The notes below the pieces were generated by a model. The model ran no database searches. It was given only the letters and a program-made list of their open reading frames with translations, and was not told the DNA's origin. The position numbers and the translations under genes were made by a program. Positions 33,466 to 44,601 of a stretch of DNA of 64,000 nt are shown in pieces. The stretch is from Numenius arquata. Lineage: Eukaryota; Chordata; Aves; Charadriiformes; Scolopacidae. Numbering within the stretch: position 1 is the first letter of the stretch; the number at the start of each line of letters is the position of its first letter. Location: NCBI RefSeq assembly GCF_964106895.1, contig NC_133577.1:130094772-130158771 (forward strand), written 5' to 3'.

Positions 33466-35337
33466 CTTTGTCAGAACCCCAGCGCTACTTTCCTAATCAA
33501 GGCTTTCTTCGTCCCTCGTTCTCGGCCTGAATTGTCTTTCTTTTTCTTTGATACCTGCATGAGTTTGGAGCACTGGAACTGTACAGCCCAGACCTTGATT
33601 ATTTCTTTTGTTAATTTGTTTTGCTTGTTTTGACACAGAACCCTGGTGAAAGTATTATGCTACTGTCTTTTTGCTCTCCCAGTTAACGCAGGCAGGGTAG
33701 GATCTTCACCACCAGGGATGGCAACCTGGCATATTTCACTGCAGAGAAAAAAAAAAGTATATATTTTTTAAAAATAGCAGATTTAAATATTAGGGAGCTA
33801 TTGTAAAGGGAAAGCTAAGGTGCATAACAAGGCACCCTCATGTCCTTTCCCTGTTGTTCCTTAATAATGTGGAAGCTACAGCCCCAAGCTTAAATCAGTG
33901 TCTTGGGTGGGTTTTGCAATTCAAAAAGCTTCATCGTAGGACTGGAGAAAACATCTTTCCCTCTCCTGAGCCCTTGCAGACATCGGTGTGGGGTTGGAAG
34001 CTCCCCAGGAGGTAAAGGGTTTGAAGCATGGCTTGAGGCAGGGCAGGGATGATGGCTCTAACCCCTGTGCTACCACAGGAGGCCACTTCTCCCTTTGACA
34101 GGTGTTCAGACAGCAAGCAGACATCACTTAGGTTCATCTAGGTGTGCGCTGGATGGGTAAAGGATAACGTAACATCAGGGTTTTTTAAGTGAAAGACACA
34201 AAATTGCTTCTTTCTGGGTGAGAAAAAGGGCTCTGAGGAGCTCTGCTGGAGTAAAGACGCTTCTGAGCTGCAAAATGAAAACTTTACGTATCAAGGGACA
34301 GTTACTGGTGAAAATGTCGGCACTTAAAGAGCCTGTGGGGACTTTGAAGAAGAGAATTTTGCTGCATCCCCAAGGAAGCCACGCAGGGAGACCACAGAGA
34401 GGAGATGCTGGACCCGTATTATTAGAGGTTTCAAGGTGCGTGCCATCCTCCCTGTTGATTTGCCGTGCTGCCACCCTGGTGATCCTCGCTGGCTCCGGGC
34501 TGTTTTCTGTATTCACTGCTCTTTCTCAGCTCAGGGAGAGCTGAGCATCTGGGAGCTCCGTAGAAACACGGGGAAAAAGCGAAGCCAAACAAAGGAAAAA
34601 AAAAACCAAACCACCTCTGGATTTTGTTTTCATTCTGCAGCGTGTTGATTTATATTTCAAGCTGTGGTGGGGATAAAATGCTCACAGATATTCTAGCCCC
34701 TTCCTGCCTCCGTGGCAGCAGGGGAGCGTTGTCTTTGTAAGGACTGAAGGCAGAAATACGCCGAGGAATATATCTACCCCCATGGCGTTTGCTGCCATCA
34801 CATCCCGGCAACTTCTGGACCCACTGAACTAAAACCACTTCAGACAAATGTTTTCTTACTGAAAAGGCAGCAGCAGTTTTCCAAAGGTTCCAAAATTTAC
34901 TGAGCTTGTAATGACTGCAGCCAGTCACCGAGACTGTGATGGAGAGATCAAGATGTTCATAACCCAAGGCTATGCACTTATTGCTTTCTCCCTTGGAAAA
35001 ATGAATGTGTTTTATCTTCTCCGGTTCCTTTTTACCTCCATGAGAAAAGCAGGCAACAAAGGCTGTTCACTGTTCTGTGCTTTTCCACTCTTTTCTTATC
35101 CTCTGCCCAAATCCATGGTCTATAGCTGGCTTGTATAATCCCCTGTGGGCCCATGGTTGTGGTGGAGCCAGTCTGCTCCCTGGAACAGTGTCCCACAGTG
35201 ACCCATGGGGCCACCTTGCTATTACTAAGGAAAATGTCAGAAGAACAGAAATCTAGCATGAATATTTGTTCTCATCCCATGCCCAGGTTCTTGATATGTG
35301 GATAAAGCTCAGAGAGATTCCTCGCCAGATTTGTCAC
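33466..35337. other. Unique intergenic DNA
   Basis: About 1.9 kb with no recognised gene, despite several short open frames around 34200-34550. A 10-A run lies at 33747-33756. Confidence 0.55.
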
Positions 35338-36142
35338 ATCATAGAATCATAGAACCGTTTTGGTTGGAAGGGACCTTTGAGATCATCGAGTCCAACCATC
35401 AACCTGACACTGACAAAACCACCACTAACCCATGTCCCTCAGCACCACGTCTGCCCGGCTTTTAAATACCTCCAGGGATGGTGACTCCACCACTGCCCTG
35501 GGCAGCCTCTTCCAAGGCTTGACAAACCTTTTGGTAAAGAAATTTTTCCTAATATCCAATCTAAACCTGCCCTGGTGCAACTTGAGGCCGTTTCCTCTTG
35601 TCCCATCGCCTGTTTCTTGGGAGAAGAGACCGACCCCCCTTGGCTACACCCTCCTTTCAGGGAGTTATAGAGAGCGAGAAGGTCTCCCCTCAGCCTCCTT
35701 TTCTCCAGGCTGAACACCCCCAGCTCCCTCAGCTTCTCCTCACAAGACTTGTGCTCCAGACCCCTCACCAGCTCCGTTGCCCTTCTCTGGACCCGCTCCA
35801 GCACCTCAATGTCTTTCCTGTCGTGAGGGGCCCAAAACTGGACACAGCACTCGAGGTGGGGCCCCGCCAGTGCCAAGCACAGGGGGACGATCACTTCCCT
35901 AGTCCTGCTGGCCACACTATTTCTGACACAGGCCAGGATGCTGTTAGCCTTCTTGGCCACCTGGGCACACTGCTGGCTCATAGTCAGCCAGCTGAATATG
36001 TCAACCAACATATTGTCAACCAACACGCCCAAGTCCTTTTCCACCGGGCAGTTTTCCAGCTACTCTTCCCCAGGCCTGGAGCGTCCATGGGGTTATTGTG
36101 ACCCAGGTGCAGGACCCAGCACTTGGCCCTGTTGAATCTCAT
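35338..36142 (-). mobile_element. CR1 LINE, group B
   Basis: Terminal repeats at 35338-35355. The minus-strand frame 36044-35439 (201 codons) reads MSQQCAQVAKKANSILACVRNSVASRTREVIVPL, then HDRKDIEVLERVQRRATELVRGLEHKSCEEKLREL. A 15-bp tandem duplication (unit GTCAACCAACATATT, from 36000) disrupts the DNRL region. Confidence 0.95.
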
Positions 36143-36784
36143 ACCAAGTCACGTGCATTCATTATGAGATGCAAAGTGTTTGCATCCTGCCTCCTGTTCC
36201 TCCAGAGCCGTGTTTATATTTCATGCAGTTGTAGCTCAAGTCCCCATTTTTATTTGAATACCTAGGACACCAGAGAAGGTGGTTGCATCCTGGGGTCATG
36301 GCATACATATATACATGAAGGCCCTGTAATGGGTTGACCATTTAGCCTGTGATGTTCTTCACATCACACAGCCTCAGATTACATGGTTGGAGTTGCAGGC
36401 ACAGGGACAGAAGAAGGTTGAGAGGTCTGGGGATCTTCTGGCATAGTAAGATCAAATGGCTGAAGGCTTGGGCAACACAAATTAGAACAGGGCGCATGGG
36501 ACACAATTTTAGTCAGAAGGACAACCTTCTGTTGGAACAGGTTATGATGGGACTGGGTGAGAAGCCCATCAGTAGATCTTTCTGAGTGGTAGGTTTCTGC
36601 AGGACTCACTGCAGGATGGCCCTTGGTCTAAGTTATGCAAAAAAGTTAGATAAAGTCATGATGGTGTTCACCTCTCACCTTAAGAGCAATGAAACCAATG
36701 CACATTCCACAATTTACATTTCAACTTTCACTGAGGTGTATTTCATTAACCTGCTTAATTATGCTACATAAATCTCCACTATGC
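36143..36784. other. Unique intergenic DNA
   Basis: No gene or repeat was recognised. Confidence 0.6.
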
Positions 36785-36870
36785 TCAGGTTAAAATGTGG
36801 CCTCTGCCCTGATGAGTTTATAATTTAAACAGATGAGACACATGAGTTTAAGAAGGAAAAAGATGTAACA
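36785..36870 (-). repeat. Ancient interspersed repeat tail
   Basis: GGCCTCTGCCCTGATGAGTT then TATAATTTAAACAGATGAGAC resembles the complement of the same amniote repeat tail (GTCCCTGCCCTGAAGAGCTTACAATCTAAATAGACAAGAC). Confidence 0.45.
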
Positions 36871-37720
36871 CAGGAACCAGAAGCAGGATGATTTGTACAT
36901 TTAAGTTGTGTCATTATGATTTCAAAAATATCAATGGTGTTTCGTGGAAGGGATTAGTAAAATGTAAAGCTGAAGGAAGAGAGGACACAATGGAAAGGCA
37001 GGAGATGAACTGGGGAGGAATGGGGAATGGAGAGAGCAGTGAAAGGGCGATGAAAGATAGCAGAAGAAGCAGCTGGATAGTCTTCAGCACCTGAATGGTC
37101 ATCTCCAGCACTTGTTGTGACAGATATCTATTAGTTTGTGACAGACACTTATTTGTTGTGCTGACCTAATATTTCACCAGATCCCTGGAGCTGAACACTC
37201 CTTGAAATGTTTTTCTTCTCCAAACCCACAAAGATCACAGGAAAAAATCATACTGCATGGATGGAAGGGTTTGCCTTTTCTAAAGGAGAACTATTAAAAA
37301 ACAACACCGGTCACACCAATGCCATCTTTAAAGTAGAGATGAAAAAACCTTTTAGTTAATTTTATCACATTACATGTCATTTTATAGATGTACAATAGAT
37401 TACACTTAATTTTCTTGCCGAGCATTTAATATTACTTTACCAGACTTTAAATGGGAATTACAAAACCTCTGCTGCATCATTTGGAAATTACTTACACCAC
37501 CATCTCTAGGAACTTCTCATGTGCACTCACAGCTGTCATAATGCAAATCTCCAAGAGACCTATCCTCCTTCAGTTTCAAAGGCCACCTGGAACCCACTTC
37601 CATAAGGTTATAATGATGAACTGGCTCTAGGCCACCGACATCTCTTAATTCACCATCAGGTCTTTTGGTGCCTGCAAGATTGTTGATGAAACAGTACAAA
37701 ATGCAGTGATCTTTCAGCAC
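36871..37720. other. Unique intergenic DNA
   Basis: 37290-37500 is strongly AT-rich and CpG-poor, with TTTTATCACATTACATGTCA and several TTAAT motifs. No gene was seen. Confidence 0.55.
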
Positions 37721-38230
37721 ACATCTGGAGTACTGTGTCCAGTTCTGGGTTCCCTGGTTCAAGAAGGACAAGGAACTGCTGGAGGGGCCATGCAAAGGGC
37801 TATGAAGTTGATGAGGGGACTAGAACATCTCTCTGATGGGGAAAGGCTGAGGGACTTGGGTCTTTTTAGTCTGGAGAAGACTGAGGGGGGATCTGATCAA
37901 TGCCTATAAATACTTCAAGGGTGGGTGTCAAGAGGATGGGGCCAGTCTTTTTTCAGTGGTGCCCAGGGATAGGACAAGAGGAAACGGGCACAAACTTCAA
38001 CATAGAAAGTTCCACCTAAACATGAGGAGGAACTTCTTTCCTGTGAGGGTGGCGGAGCCCTGGAAGAGGCTGCCCAGAGAGGTGGTGGAGTCTCCATCTC
38101 TGGAGACATTCAAAACCCGCCTGGACACGTTCCTGTGCAACCTGCTCTGGGTGGACCTGCTCTGGCAGGGGGTTGGACTAGAAGATCTCCAGAGGTCCCT
38201 TCCAACCCCATATCATTCTGTGATTCTGTG
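37721..38230 (+). mobile_element. CR1 LINE, group D
   Basis: Starts at ACATCTGGAGTACTGTGTCC and keeps the ORF2 end in two frames (MKLMRGLEHLSDGERLRDLG; then DRTRGNGHKLQHRKFHLNMRRNFFPVRV ... SLETFKTRLDTF). It ends in ATTCTGTG repeats. Confidence 0.95.
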
Positions 38231-40714
38231 AACTGTAGCCTGAGTGTAGACCATTCCAGTTTCTTCTCCTTCTTGGCAACAAAACTTTGAGACTGGAAGG
38301 TAAATGGGTTTTGTTGTTGAGCGCTTGATTTTAGCATTGCTAGGTCACAGTTTCTCCTATAAAATGGGGGTTTTGATGTTTTCCAGTGATATATTTACTT
38401 TGTCCAAAGTGCTATAGAAGTAGAACAACTGTCATATTATCCTTCTCTTATATCACTTCATAGTAAATTAAATTTGAGGCCAAAAGTACTGTTCAGCTGC
38501 TGAAACTTATGCCCCATTTTCTGCGAGGGAAGCCTTGAAATTGGATGTCTGATGTCTCATTTTGGAAGGATTGATACCACTGCTGCTTTTCTTGAAAATA
38601 CAAGAGCGCGTTGCTGGTACTGGGAGTTTTTACTTACTTCACTTCAAGTTTTTGTTGTTTCTCTTGCCTGAAGCTGCTAGTTACACAAAACAGAAAATAT
38701 CCAAAGCTGTATTCAGTAGGATGAAATACTTCTGCGAGCAGTGGAATTTATGAAATCTTATCTCCAATGGGTTTGTATGTCATGCTTGGCTGTCTGTGGT
38801 TTAATAAGGTGAAGCTCTGATCTAAGGCTTTTTTCCTGGGGTTGCGGCATTCATTACCTCTCCATCCCACGTGAATTCCCTGGAATAGACCAGCCAAGCG
38901 GCTCCACCTCCCTCTCAGTGCCAGCAGGAATCTGGGGCTTTCTGTTCTATCCAGACTCCTCTTTTGCCCCAAACTTACTGGCTCAGATATCACCTGAGGC
39001 AAGAGCTGGTACCCAACAAACCCACAAGTCATTACATGGAGACCGATGGCCAGCTGGACACGGGGAATTTAACGGAACTGGGTTTAAATGAGAAGCTTGT
39101 GGGTAGGATCTAAGAACTCACAGAAGGGCTACGGGGAAGAAAAGCATAATTAAACACAAGAGAGTCAGGATGTGAGTGTTTTTTTAAGTCTCTTAGACAC
39201 TTTAGGTTTTCCATGGTTCCAAATGAAGATAAGGCTTAAAGATGCTAATTTCAGCCAGCCACCACGCAGCTTTGAACAACACCTGAACAAAATGAGGAGA
39301 GAGATGATTTGGAAGATATCCGAGGACAACTGGATGCTGGACATCAAATGGGAGGTTTGCCTTAGCTGTAAGATGGAAGGCACCATTGGTAAGTCCCACT
39401 TAGGCTTCCCAAGTCCAAGGTTTGATGCATCTACAATACCCAATAATGATGAAAAAAACTGATATTCCTATTGTGATTGCCAGAAAATTCTCTGTTTGAA
39501 AAAAGTCCTCATGGGAAAGTACAGACAGGCTTTGCTGAGAAGGCTGTGGAGCGTGTTCAAGCTCGTGGAAGGTAAATGCAGGCTCTGGGGTTCAAGCTTC
39601 ACATGAGACTGTAACTGCGTTAAGGTGTAACTAGATTAGAAAGCTGCTCTACCACCTTTCAATTTACCCTTTCCCAGGGAATGAGATCAATTAACAAAAC
39701 AAGCCATGATAAAAGATGATTCCATGCGATCAATTACAGGGTTTCTATCCCTTTTTCCGACTTGCATCGTTCTGGCCAGGTCTGAATCAGGTCACAAACC
39801 GCACGAACAAACTGTCTGGTTCAGTCTTACCTCTCTGTATCGCTACGGATTGCACAATTGTGAAAACAGCATTCCCTTAGCAAAGATAAGTAAAATAAAG
39901 GGGGAAAAATAAACCCCAATAATCTGTTCTTTTAATGGTTTACCAAAGGGGAACAGCTCATCTTCTTTCACAGTGTTTTACCTGCATATGAAGAGAAACA
40001 CCTCACACTTCTGCTCTGATTTCCTTCAGGAATTGCATTACCATAGCTTCTGTGGCTTTGACATTGGGGAAGCAGCAGTAGTTTTCCACTTAGCTTAATC
40101 TTAGCTACTATTTTTTTTTCTGCAGCAGCAGTACACAGCGCAACTTGGGAAATGTCAGGAGGCAAAAAAAACAATAAGGCGGCATTTGAATCATATCTCT
40201 GCCTTGATTCCCAGCATTAAGCCAGGCAACTTTTTCTCCCGCCCCATGGGTTGCTTACTTCTTATTCACAAGCTGAGACAGAAAGAATTGATGGCAGCTA
40301 CGTGCTCGGAAGAGATACTGTTGTTGTCATGCAGGGAATCAAAAAAAAAAAAACAAACCCAACCTAAACCACCTTGAGCACAGACTTACAGAATGGTAAA
40401 TAGGAAGAACAAGGTCATCCGGACGAGTGACAAACCATAGGGCCAAATCCCCATGTTTCTGTGCACTTTTATTCAGTTCTTATTCAGGCAGATTGGTAAA
40501 GCCTGGGAAAGCTTCGTAAGAAAACCAGAATTAAGTCTATAGCAAGAAGTGGACCTGATTCTTTGACCACGGACCAATTTGGGTGTAATGCAGCTGATGT
40601 CAGGGTGACAAGCTCTGTAAGAAGAGGTAATATATTTTATTAAACTGACTGATATATGCCAACTGAATTATGCTCGCTTGATACAAGCAAAATTGCTCCT
40701 ACAGTCTTAGATGG
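38231..40714. other. Unique intergenic DNA
   Basis: About 2.5 kb without CR1 or gene. 40341-40353 is a 13-A run. Confidence 0.55.
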
Positions 40715-40850
40715 AAACTCTGGCCTTCTCTCTGCTCCCATTTACACTGATGTAAGTCAAAGGTAATTTCATTATAACTAATACAAGCGCATTACAGACA
40801 AGGCAATTACACCTGTAAGATATCGGTGCGAGCTGAACCCTTTTCCCTGA
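40715..40850. repeat. Degenerate ancient repeat with TTACAC/GTGTAA core
   Basis: CATTTACACTGATGTAAGTC, then AATTACACCTGTAAGATATC and GGTGCGAGCTGAACC, resembles an old amniote repeat built from TTACACTGGTGTAA palindromes. A weaker scrap lies at 40555-40610. Confidence 0.4.
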
Positions 40851-41796
40851 CATTTCTACTAATGTTTGAAATGAAATAAAGAAGTAAAATGTGGTATTTT
40901 TTTAAAATGTTAAACCTGTGGGTGAGAGACCCATGTGTACAACAGCACTGAGCACTGGTAAGTCTGTTGGATTTAGGAATTCACAACTAATGCTTAGATA
41001 ATACCAGTGGATAAATTGTGGAAAGGGATTACAGGTAAAATTATCTCAGGAAAGGGGGAAAGCAATCCCCTAATATCACTCAAGTCATATGGGGAAAGGA
41101 GATCTTTTGTCAGTGGAGTTTGTAAAGGCTTCCGAAAGGGACTAAGCCATATTTGCAAAAGAACTGCTCTGCCCATGCTTGTTTAGGCTTCTTTTTGGCA
41201 TAGCTCTGCCACTGCGCTGGTCCCTTGGGCAACTGGCCCAGTGGATGAGGAACGGCAGAGTATTTGCTCACCTCCACACTGAACCCTTTCCTTTCCTTAT
41301 GAAGGGAGGAGGAGTGAAACCATCTGTGCCTCCCAGTCCCTTCTGGTTTGGGGGCGATCACTTACTGAGCCCCTCTAGAATTTACAGACAAGTTCTGACA
41401 GTGATTAATTCATCATCAAGAAAAGTTTTGGGTCAGTTTGGATATCAATTGGTTTGAGTAGTCAAGGAACCACCCCCTTTACTAGATATACCTCACAATA
41501 CTAAAACGCTACGTGAAAGAAACGTGAAAAGGAAAAGTACATTTCTGTCCCCTGATTTCCAATCCATCCATTTTCAGGTTGAGATCCTTTCTTGCAAGCT
41601 GTGTAAGGAGAAAATGCTGTTCTCATAACCCTTCATCCTCATTGTATCATATATTATTAACGAAGACCTCAGTGTTCGTGTGCTGCATCAGCCCGCGCTA
41701 CGTTGATTTTTTTTCTTTTGTTTAAAGAAAACAAATTCACACCTATAGCTCTGCTTGGGTTGGGAGCGAAGGGAAAGGGCTTGTAAATGGAACGAG
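40851..41796. other. Unique intergenic DNA
   Basis: No gene or repeat was recognised. Confidence 0.6.
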
Positions 41797-41880
41797 GCAG
41801 TGCTTTAGCAATTAGAGTGCAGGATTGAAAGTCAGCAAGGTTACAGTTCTGGGGGAGATTTGCTGTTGTTTGTCCTGATG
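41797..41880 (+). repeat. Degenerate MIR-like SINE, tRNA-derived head
   Basis: GGCAGTGCTTTAGCAATTAG, then AGTGCAGGATTGAAAGTCAG and GGTTACAGTTCTGG, follows the MIR head (GGTTAGAGCACAGGACTGGGAGTCAGG ... GGTTCTAGTCCTGG). The B-box-like part GGTTACAGTTC survives. Confidence 0.55.
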
Positions 41881-42788
41881 AAGTTCCTCCTAAATGAGGT
41901 GATTATTGTAGCTGTCAGGAATGAAAAGGTAGGACACATTGATTTCATCCCCACTGCAATCTCCAGGACGTGCCGGTACAGAGCAGTCAATATGAATTGC
42001 CAATTAACAAAAAAACAATATTGGCAAGTCGGCAGTTTGAGAAAAAACTCCCTCCAGCCAGTGCATAAAACTCCTGCCATTCAAATCACCATCCTCAAGC
42101 AAAGGCATTAGTAAACCTGCCCAGAAAATCAACGGAGATGAGCTTTTCTGGCGCGGCTGAATAGCAAATTGTAGCGCTGAGAGCCTGTCTGCGCAGGGGA
42201 AATGGAGCAGAACAGCTATACAGGAACACACTTCAAGCACACACCCTATCTGGAGATAAAAATCCCTTTGCTTTGGTAATTATTCTATTCTGAAAACACA
42301 TTGGTTATTCAGTAATAAAGTGTCTTTTATTTTAGAATTAAAGTGCCCGTGCTCTTATTCTGCCATTCTGCTAATGATAATAGATACAGCCGTTGATAAT
42401 AAATAGATACTATTTCACAATAGCTACAGAGGAAATCTTCCCATTGTAAATAAGCTCTAGGAATACCACGCTTCCAACCACCTTATATTTCCAATACAGT
42501 TTGTATAAATGGATACTGTTAACTTTACCTACAGATTTCAGCAATTTTCATGCAATTAAAATCATTAATATGAAGCTTTGGGCTGAAAAAACAACTCCAG
42601 AATAGGAGCCAGGAGTAGTGTCTATGACATGACAGAATGAGCCTGATTTAGAAAAAACCCAGCAGCTGTTAGTACCTGACTGTTAGTGCACTTGCTGAGG
42701 AATTCCTGCCTCTGCAATAGCAAACCTGGGTCTTGTGTGGTGCTTCTAACAGAAGCTCTCAAAGGACTTGACCAGAGAGGTATTGTAC
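41881..42788. other. Unique DNA with a GATA cluster
   Basis: 42240-42560 is AT-rich and CpG-poor. Four plus-strand GATA words occur in 34 bp (42376, 42383, 42395, 42406). No gene was seen. It may be an enhancer-like element. Confidence 0.45.
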
Positions 42789-43340
42789 AATCATAGAATG
42801 GTTTGGGTCAGGAGGGACCTTAAAGATCATCCAGTTCCAACCCCCTGCCATGGGCAGGGACACCTCCCACCAGACCAGGTTGCTCAAAGCCTCATCCAGC
42901 CTGGCCTTGAACCCCTCCAGGGATGGGGCAGCCACAGCTTCTCTGGGCAACCTGGGACAGGGTCTCCCTCACAGGAAAGAATTTCCTCCTGAGATCTCAT
43001 CTAAGTCTCCCCTCTTTGAGTTTAAAACTGTTCCCCCTCATCCTATGGCTCCCCTCCCTCATCAAGAGTCCCTCCCCAGCTTTCCTGGAGCCCCTTTAGG
43101 GACTGGAAGGGGCTCGAAGGTCTCCCTGGAGCCTTCTCTTCTCCAGGCTGAACCCCCCCAACTCTCTCAGCCTGTCCTCACAGCAGAGGGGCTCCAGCCC
43201 TCCCAGCATCTCCGTGGCCTCCTCTGGCCCCTCTCCAACAGGTCCACATCTCTCCTGTGCTCCTGGAGGCAGCACTGGGCAGGGGTCTCCCCAGAGCAGA
43301 GGGGCAGAATCTGCCCCCTCTTGCCCTGCTGGCCATGCTT
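42789..43340 (-). mobile_element. CR1 LINE, group A
   Basis: A single terminal repeat unit, then the group A body to CTTGCCCTGCTGGCCATGCTT. Deletions occur near 42965 and 43255. Its 5' end abuts a MIR-like remnant. Confidence 0.94.
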
Positions 43341-43344
43341 ATCT

Positions 43345-43435
43345 TTCATCTTTATCCCTCATCTGCAAATGGGGAAAGTGAGGCTGTGGATGTAAGATGA
43401 CTTGTTCAACGTTGCTCAGCAAGCTGGTGAAAAAA
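43345..43435 (+). repeat. Degenerate MIR-like SINE, core part
   Basis: CATCTGCAAATGGGGAAAGTGAGGC, then AAGATGACTTGTTCAACGTT and GCTCAGCAAGCTGGTG, fits the MIR core in the reverse sense (ACAGATGAGGAAACTGAGGC ... TTAAGTGACTTGCCCAAGGT CACACAGCAAG). Confidence 0.55.
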
Positions 43436-43718
43436 CACCTTTTATTTTCTAATCCTGAACAGTGGCATACACCTTTCCTCTTCTAAAGGAGATGATCCTG
43501 TGGCAGGAGGTGGAGCACATGGATGCTAAAGCAAGGACTGTGGACAAGCAGGTTGGCCTTCATTAAGGGCCGGGTGTTGGAGATCTGATACCTCCCAGCC
43601 AGTTTGTGAACTGACTCTGAATTGTCACCCCAGCTACGCAAATAACACAATTCAGGTGCAAAATGCTGACTAGCTCAGGTTTGTGTTCAGAACTGACTTC
43701 AAAGATCCCCTGGGCTGA

Positions 43719-43840
43719 TTCACAGAATCATAGAATTGCCTAGGCTGGAAGGGACCTTTAAGATCATGTAGTCCAACCATCAACATAACTGATAAAAAAA
43801 ATCACTAAAGCATGTCACTAAAAGCTAGAGTCACCTATCT
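43719..43840 (-). mobile_element. CR1 3' end, group B, short
   Basis: CACAGAATCATAGAATTGCC start, GGGACCTTTAAGATCATG, then the CCAACCATCAACATAAC run. It fades out by about 43840. Confidence 0.88.
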
Positions 43841-44259
43841 GCCTTCCCAGGGAAACATGGGGAAAACTATTTTTAAAAACATCATAACTTAAAGACATTA
43901 AGTGACGCTTCAGCAACCCCTTGTAGCCAATTCCTGCAATCAGAATCCGCTCAGGGCTGTGGCACACAGCTAATACTCAGCATTAGTTAGCTCATAGGAC
44001 ACATAACTCTAAATTACTAGTGAATTGTGTTCGTTTTAAACCCTATAAACATTTAAACCCCTCACCGTTCAGTCCATCAAAGGCCCAGGAACACACCAGG
44101 TGTTGTGAGGCGGCTGGCCAGGCTCCGGGTGGGCACCTTTGCTCCCTCAGGCTTCCACCCCATTTCCTGCAGCTTCCTGCAGAGCAAATTATGACGGTGA
44201 CAGATGTATCTTTGCAGACATATCCTATCTGGCCAGTCATTTATTTATCCGTCAACCTA
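43841..44259. other. Unique DNA upstream of the EXOC4 promoter
   Basis: No gene was seen. GC content rises toward 44150. Confidence 0.6.
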
Positions 44260-44333
44260 TTTCAACCGCCTTTCGAAGGGGTGATTGTACCACCGACGGG
44301 TCCGGACCCTGACAGGCCAGACCCACGACTAAA

Positions 44334-44352
44334 ACTACAACTCCCAGAAGAC
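44334..44352 (+). promoter_or_regulatory. ZNF143/THAP11-type promoter motif
   Basis: ACTACAACTCCCAGAAGAC closely fits the extended ZNF143 (Staf)/THAP11 (Ronin) element, whose usual form is ACTACAATTCCCAGAATGC. It lies about 180 bp upstream of the start codon, where this element usually sits in housekeeping promoters. Only the last few bases depart from consensus. Binding itself is inferred. Confidence 0.8.
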
Positions 44353-44397
44353 CCCGCGCCGCCGTGCTCACGCTGCACAGCAGCTTTATGCCGCTCG

Positions 44398-44405
44398 CCC
44401 CGCCC
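44398..44405 (+). promoter_or_regulatory. GC box (Sp/KLF site)
   Basis: CCCCGCCC, a standard Sp1-family site, lies between the ZNF143-type motif and the CCAAT boxes in the EXOC4 promoter. Confidence 0.6.
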
Positions 44406-44418
44406 TCCTTCGCCTTTT

Positions 44419-44423
44419 ATTGG
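44419..44423 (-). promoter_or_regulatory. Inverted CCAAT box, distal
   Basis: ATTGG on the plus strand (CCAAT on the minus) is the first of two NF-Y-type boxes in the EXOC4 promoter, 41 bp apart. Its flanks fit the NF-Y consensus less well than those of the second copy. Confidence 0.5.
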
Positions 44424-44459
44424 GTAACAATCCAACAGCCTTACGTCTCCTCTGTTGTG

Positions 44460-44464
44460 ATTGG
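44460..44464 (-). promoter_or_regulatory. Inverted CCAAT box, proximal
   Basis: GATTGGCTG around this position gives a strong NF-Y context (CAGCCAATC on the minus strand), about 52 bp upstream of the ATG. Its spacing to the ATG suggests a very short 5' UTR. Confidence 0.65.
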
Positions 44465-44512
44465 CTGCGCCGTGCCAGCGGGGGTGGCTGCCCTGTGTTT
44501 GAGAGGGGGTGC

Positions 44513-44523
44513 AAGATGGCGGC
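44513..44523 (+). promoter_or_regulatory. YY1-type site over the start codon
   Basis: AAGATGGCGGC is the classical YY1 core and includes the EXOC4 ATG (44516-44518). YY1 sites of this form just downstream of the start of transcription are common in housekeeping genes and help place initiation, so the site may act both as DNA element and as translation start. Confidence 0.7.
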
Positions 44524-44601
44524 GGGCGAGGCGGCGGGGCGCTACAGGAGCACCATGAGCAAGAGCAAGGACCCCTCGGGGCTGCTCATCTCTGTGATCA
44601 G
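44516..44601 (+). CDS. EXOC4: EXOC4 (Sec8) coding exon 1
   Basis: The exon encodes the N-terminus of exocyst complex component 4, a subunit of the octameric complex that tethers secretory vesicles to the plasma membrane. It has 28 full codons plus two bases. The reading MAAGEAAGRYRST, then MSKSKDPSGLLISVI and a split Arg codon, closely matches the vertebrate EXOC4 N-terminus as I know it. Exon 1 there also ends inside the Arg codon. The start ATG has a good Kozak context (A at -3, G at +4). The exon ends in CAG at 44599-44601, followed by a GTAGGG donor. A second in-frame ATG at 44555 (Met14) also has A at -3. The rest of the protein (about 970 residues in mammals) lies beyond the window. The identification rests on this short but distinctive peptide plus the CpG promoter. 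Confidence 0.92.

Noticed and set aside
34218..34544. Overlapping short open frames near 34.2-34.6 kb as a gene
   Set aside because: They are of chance length, occur on both strands, and show no conserved motif or promoter.
41797..41880. tRNA gene
   Set aside because: There is a B-box-like element, but the sequence cannot form a clover-leaf. It fits a decayed tRNA-derived SINE instead.
1606..44259. CHCHD3 exons expected upstream of EXOC4
   Set aside because: I looked for its N-terminal peptide on the minus strand, mainly around the CpG cluster at 2.1-2.5 kb, and did not find it. The gene probably lies left of the window.
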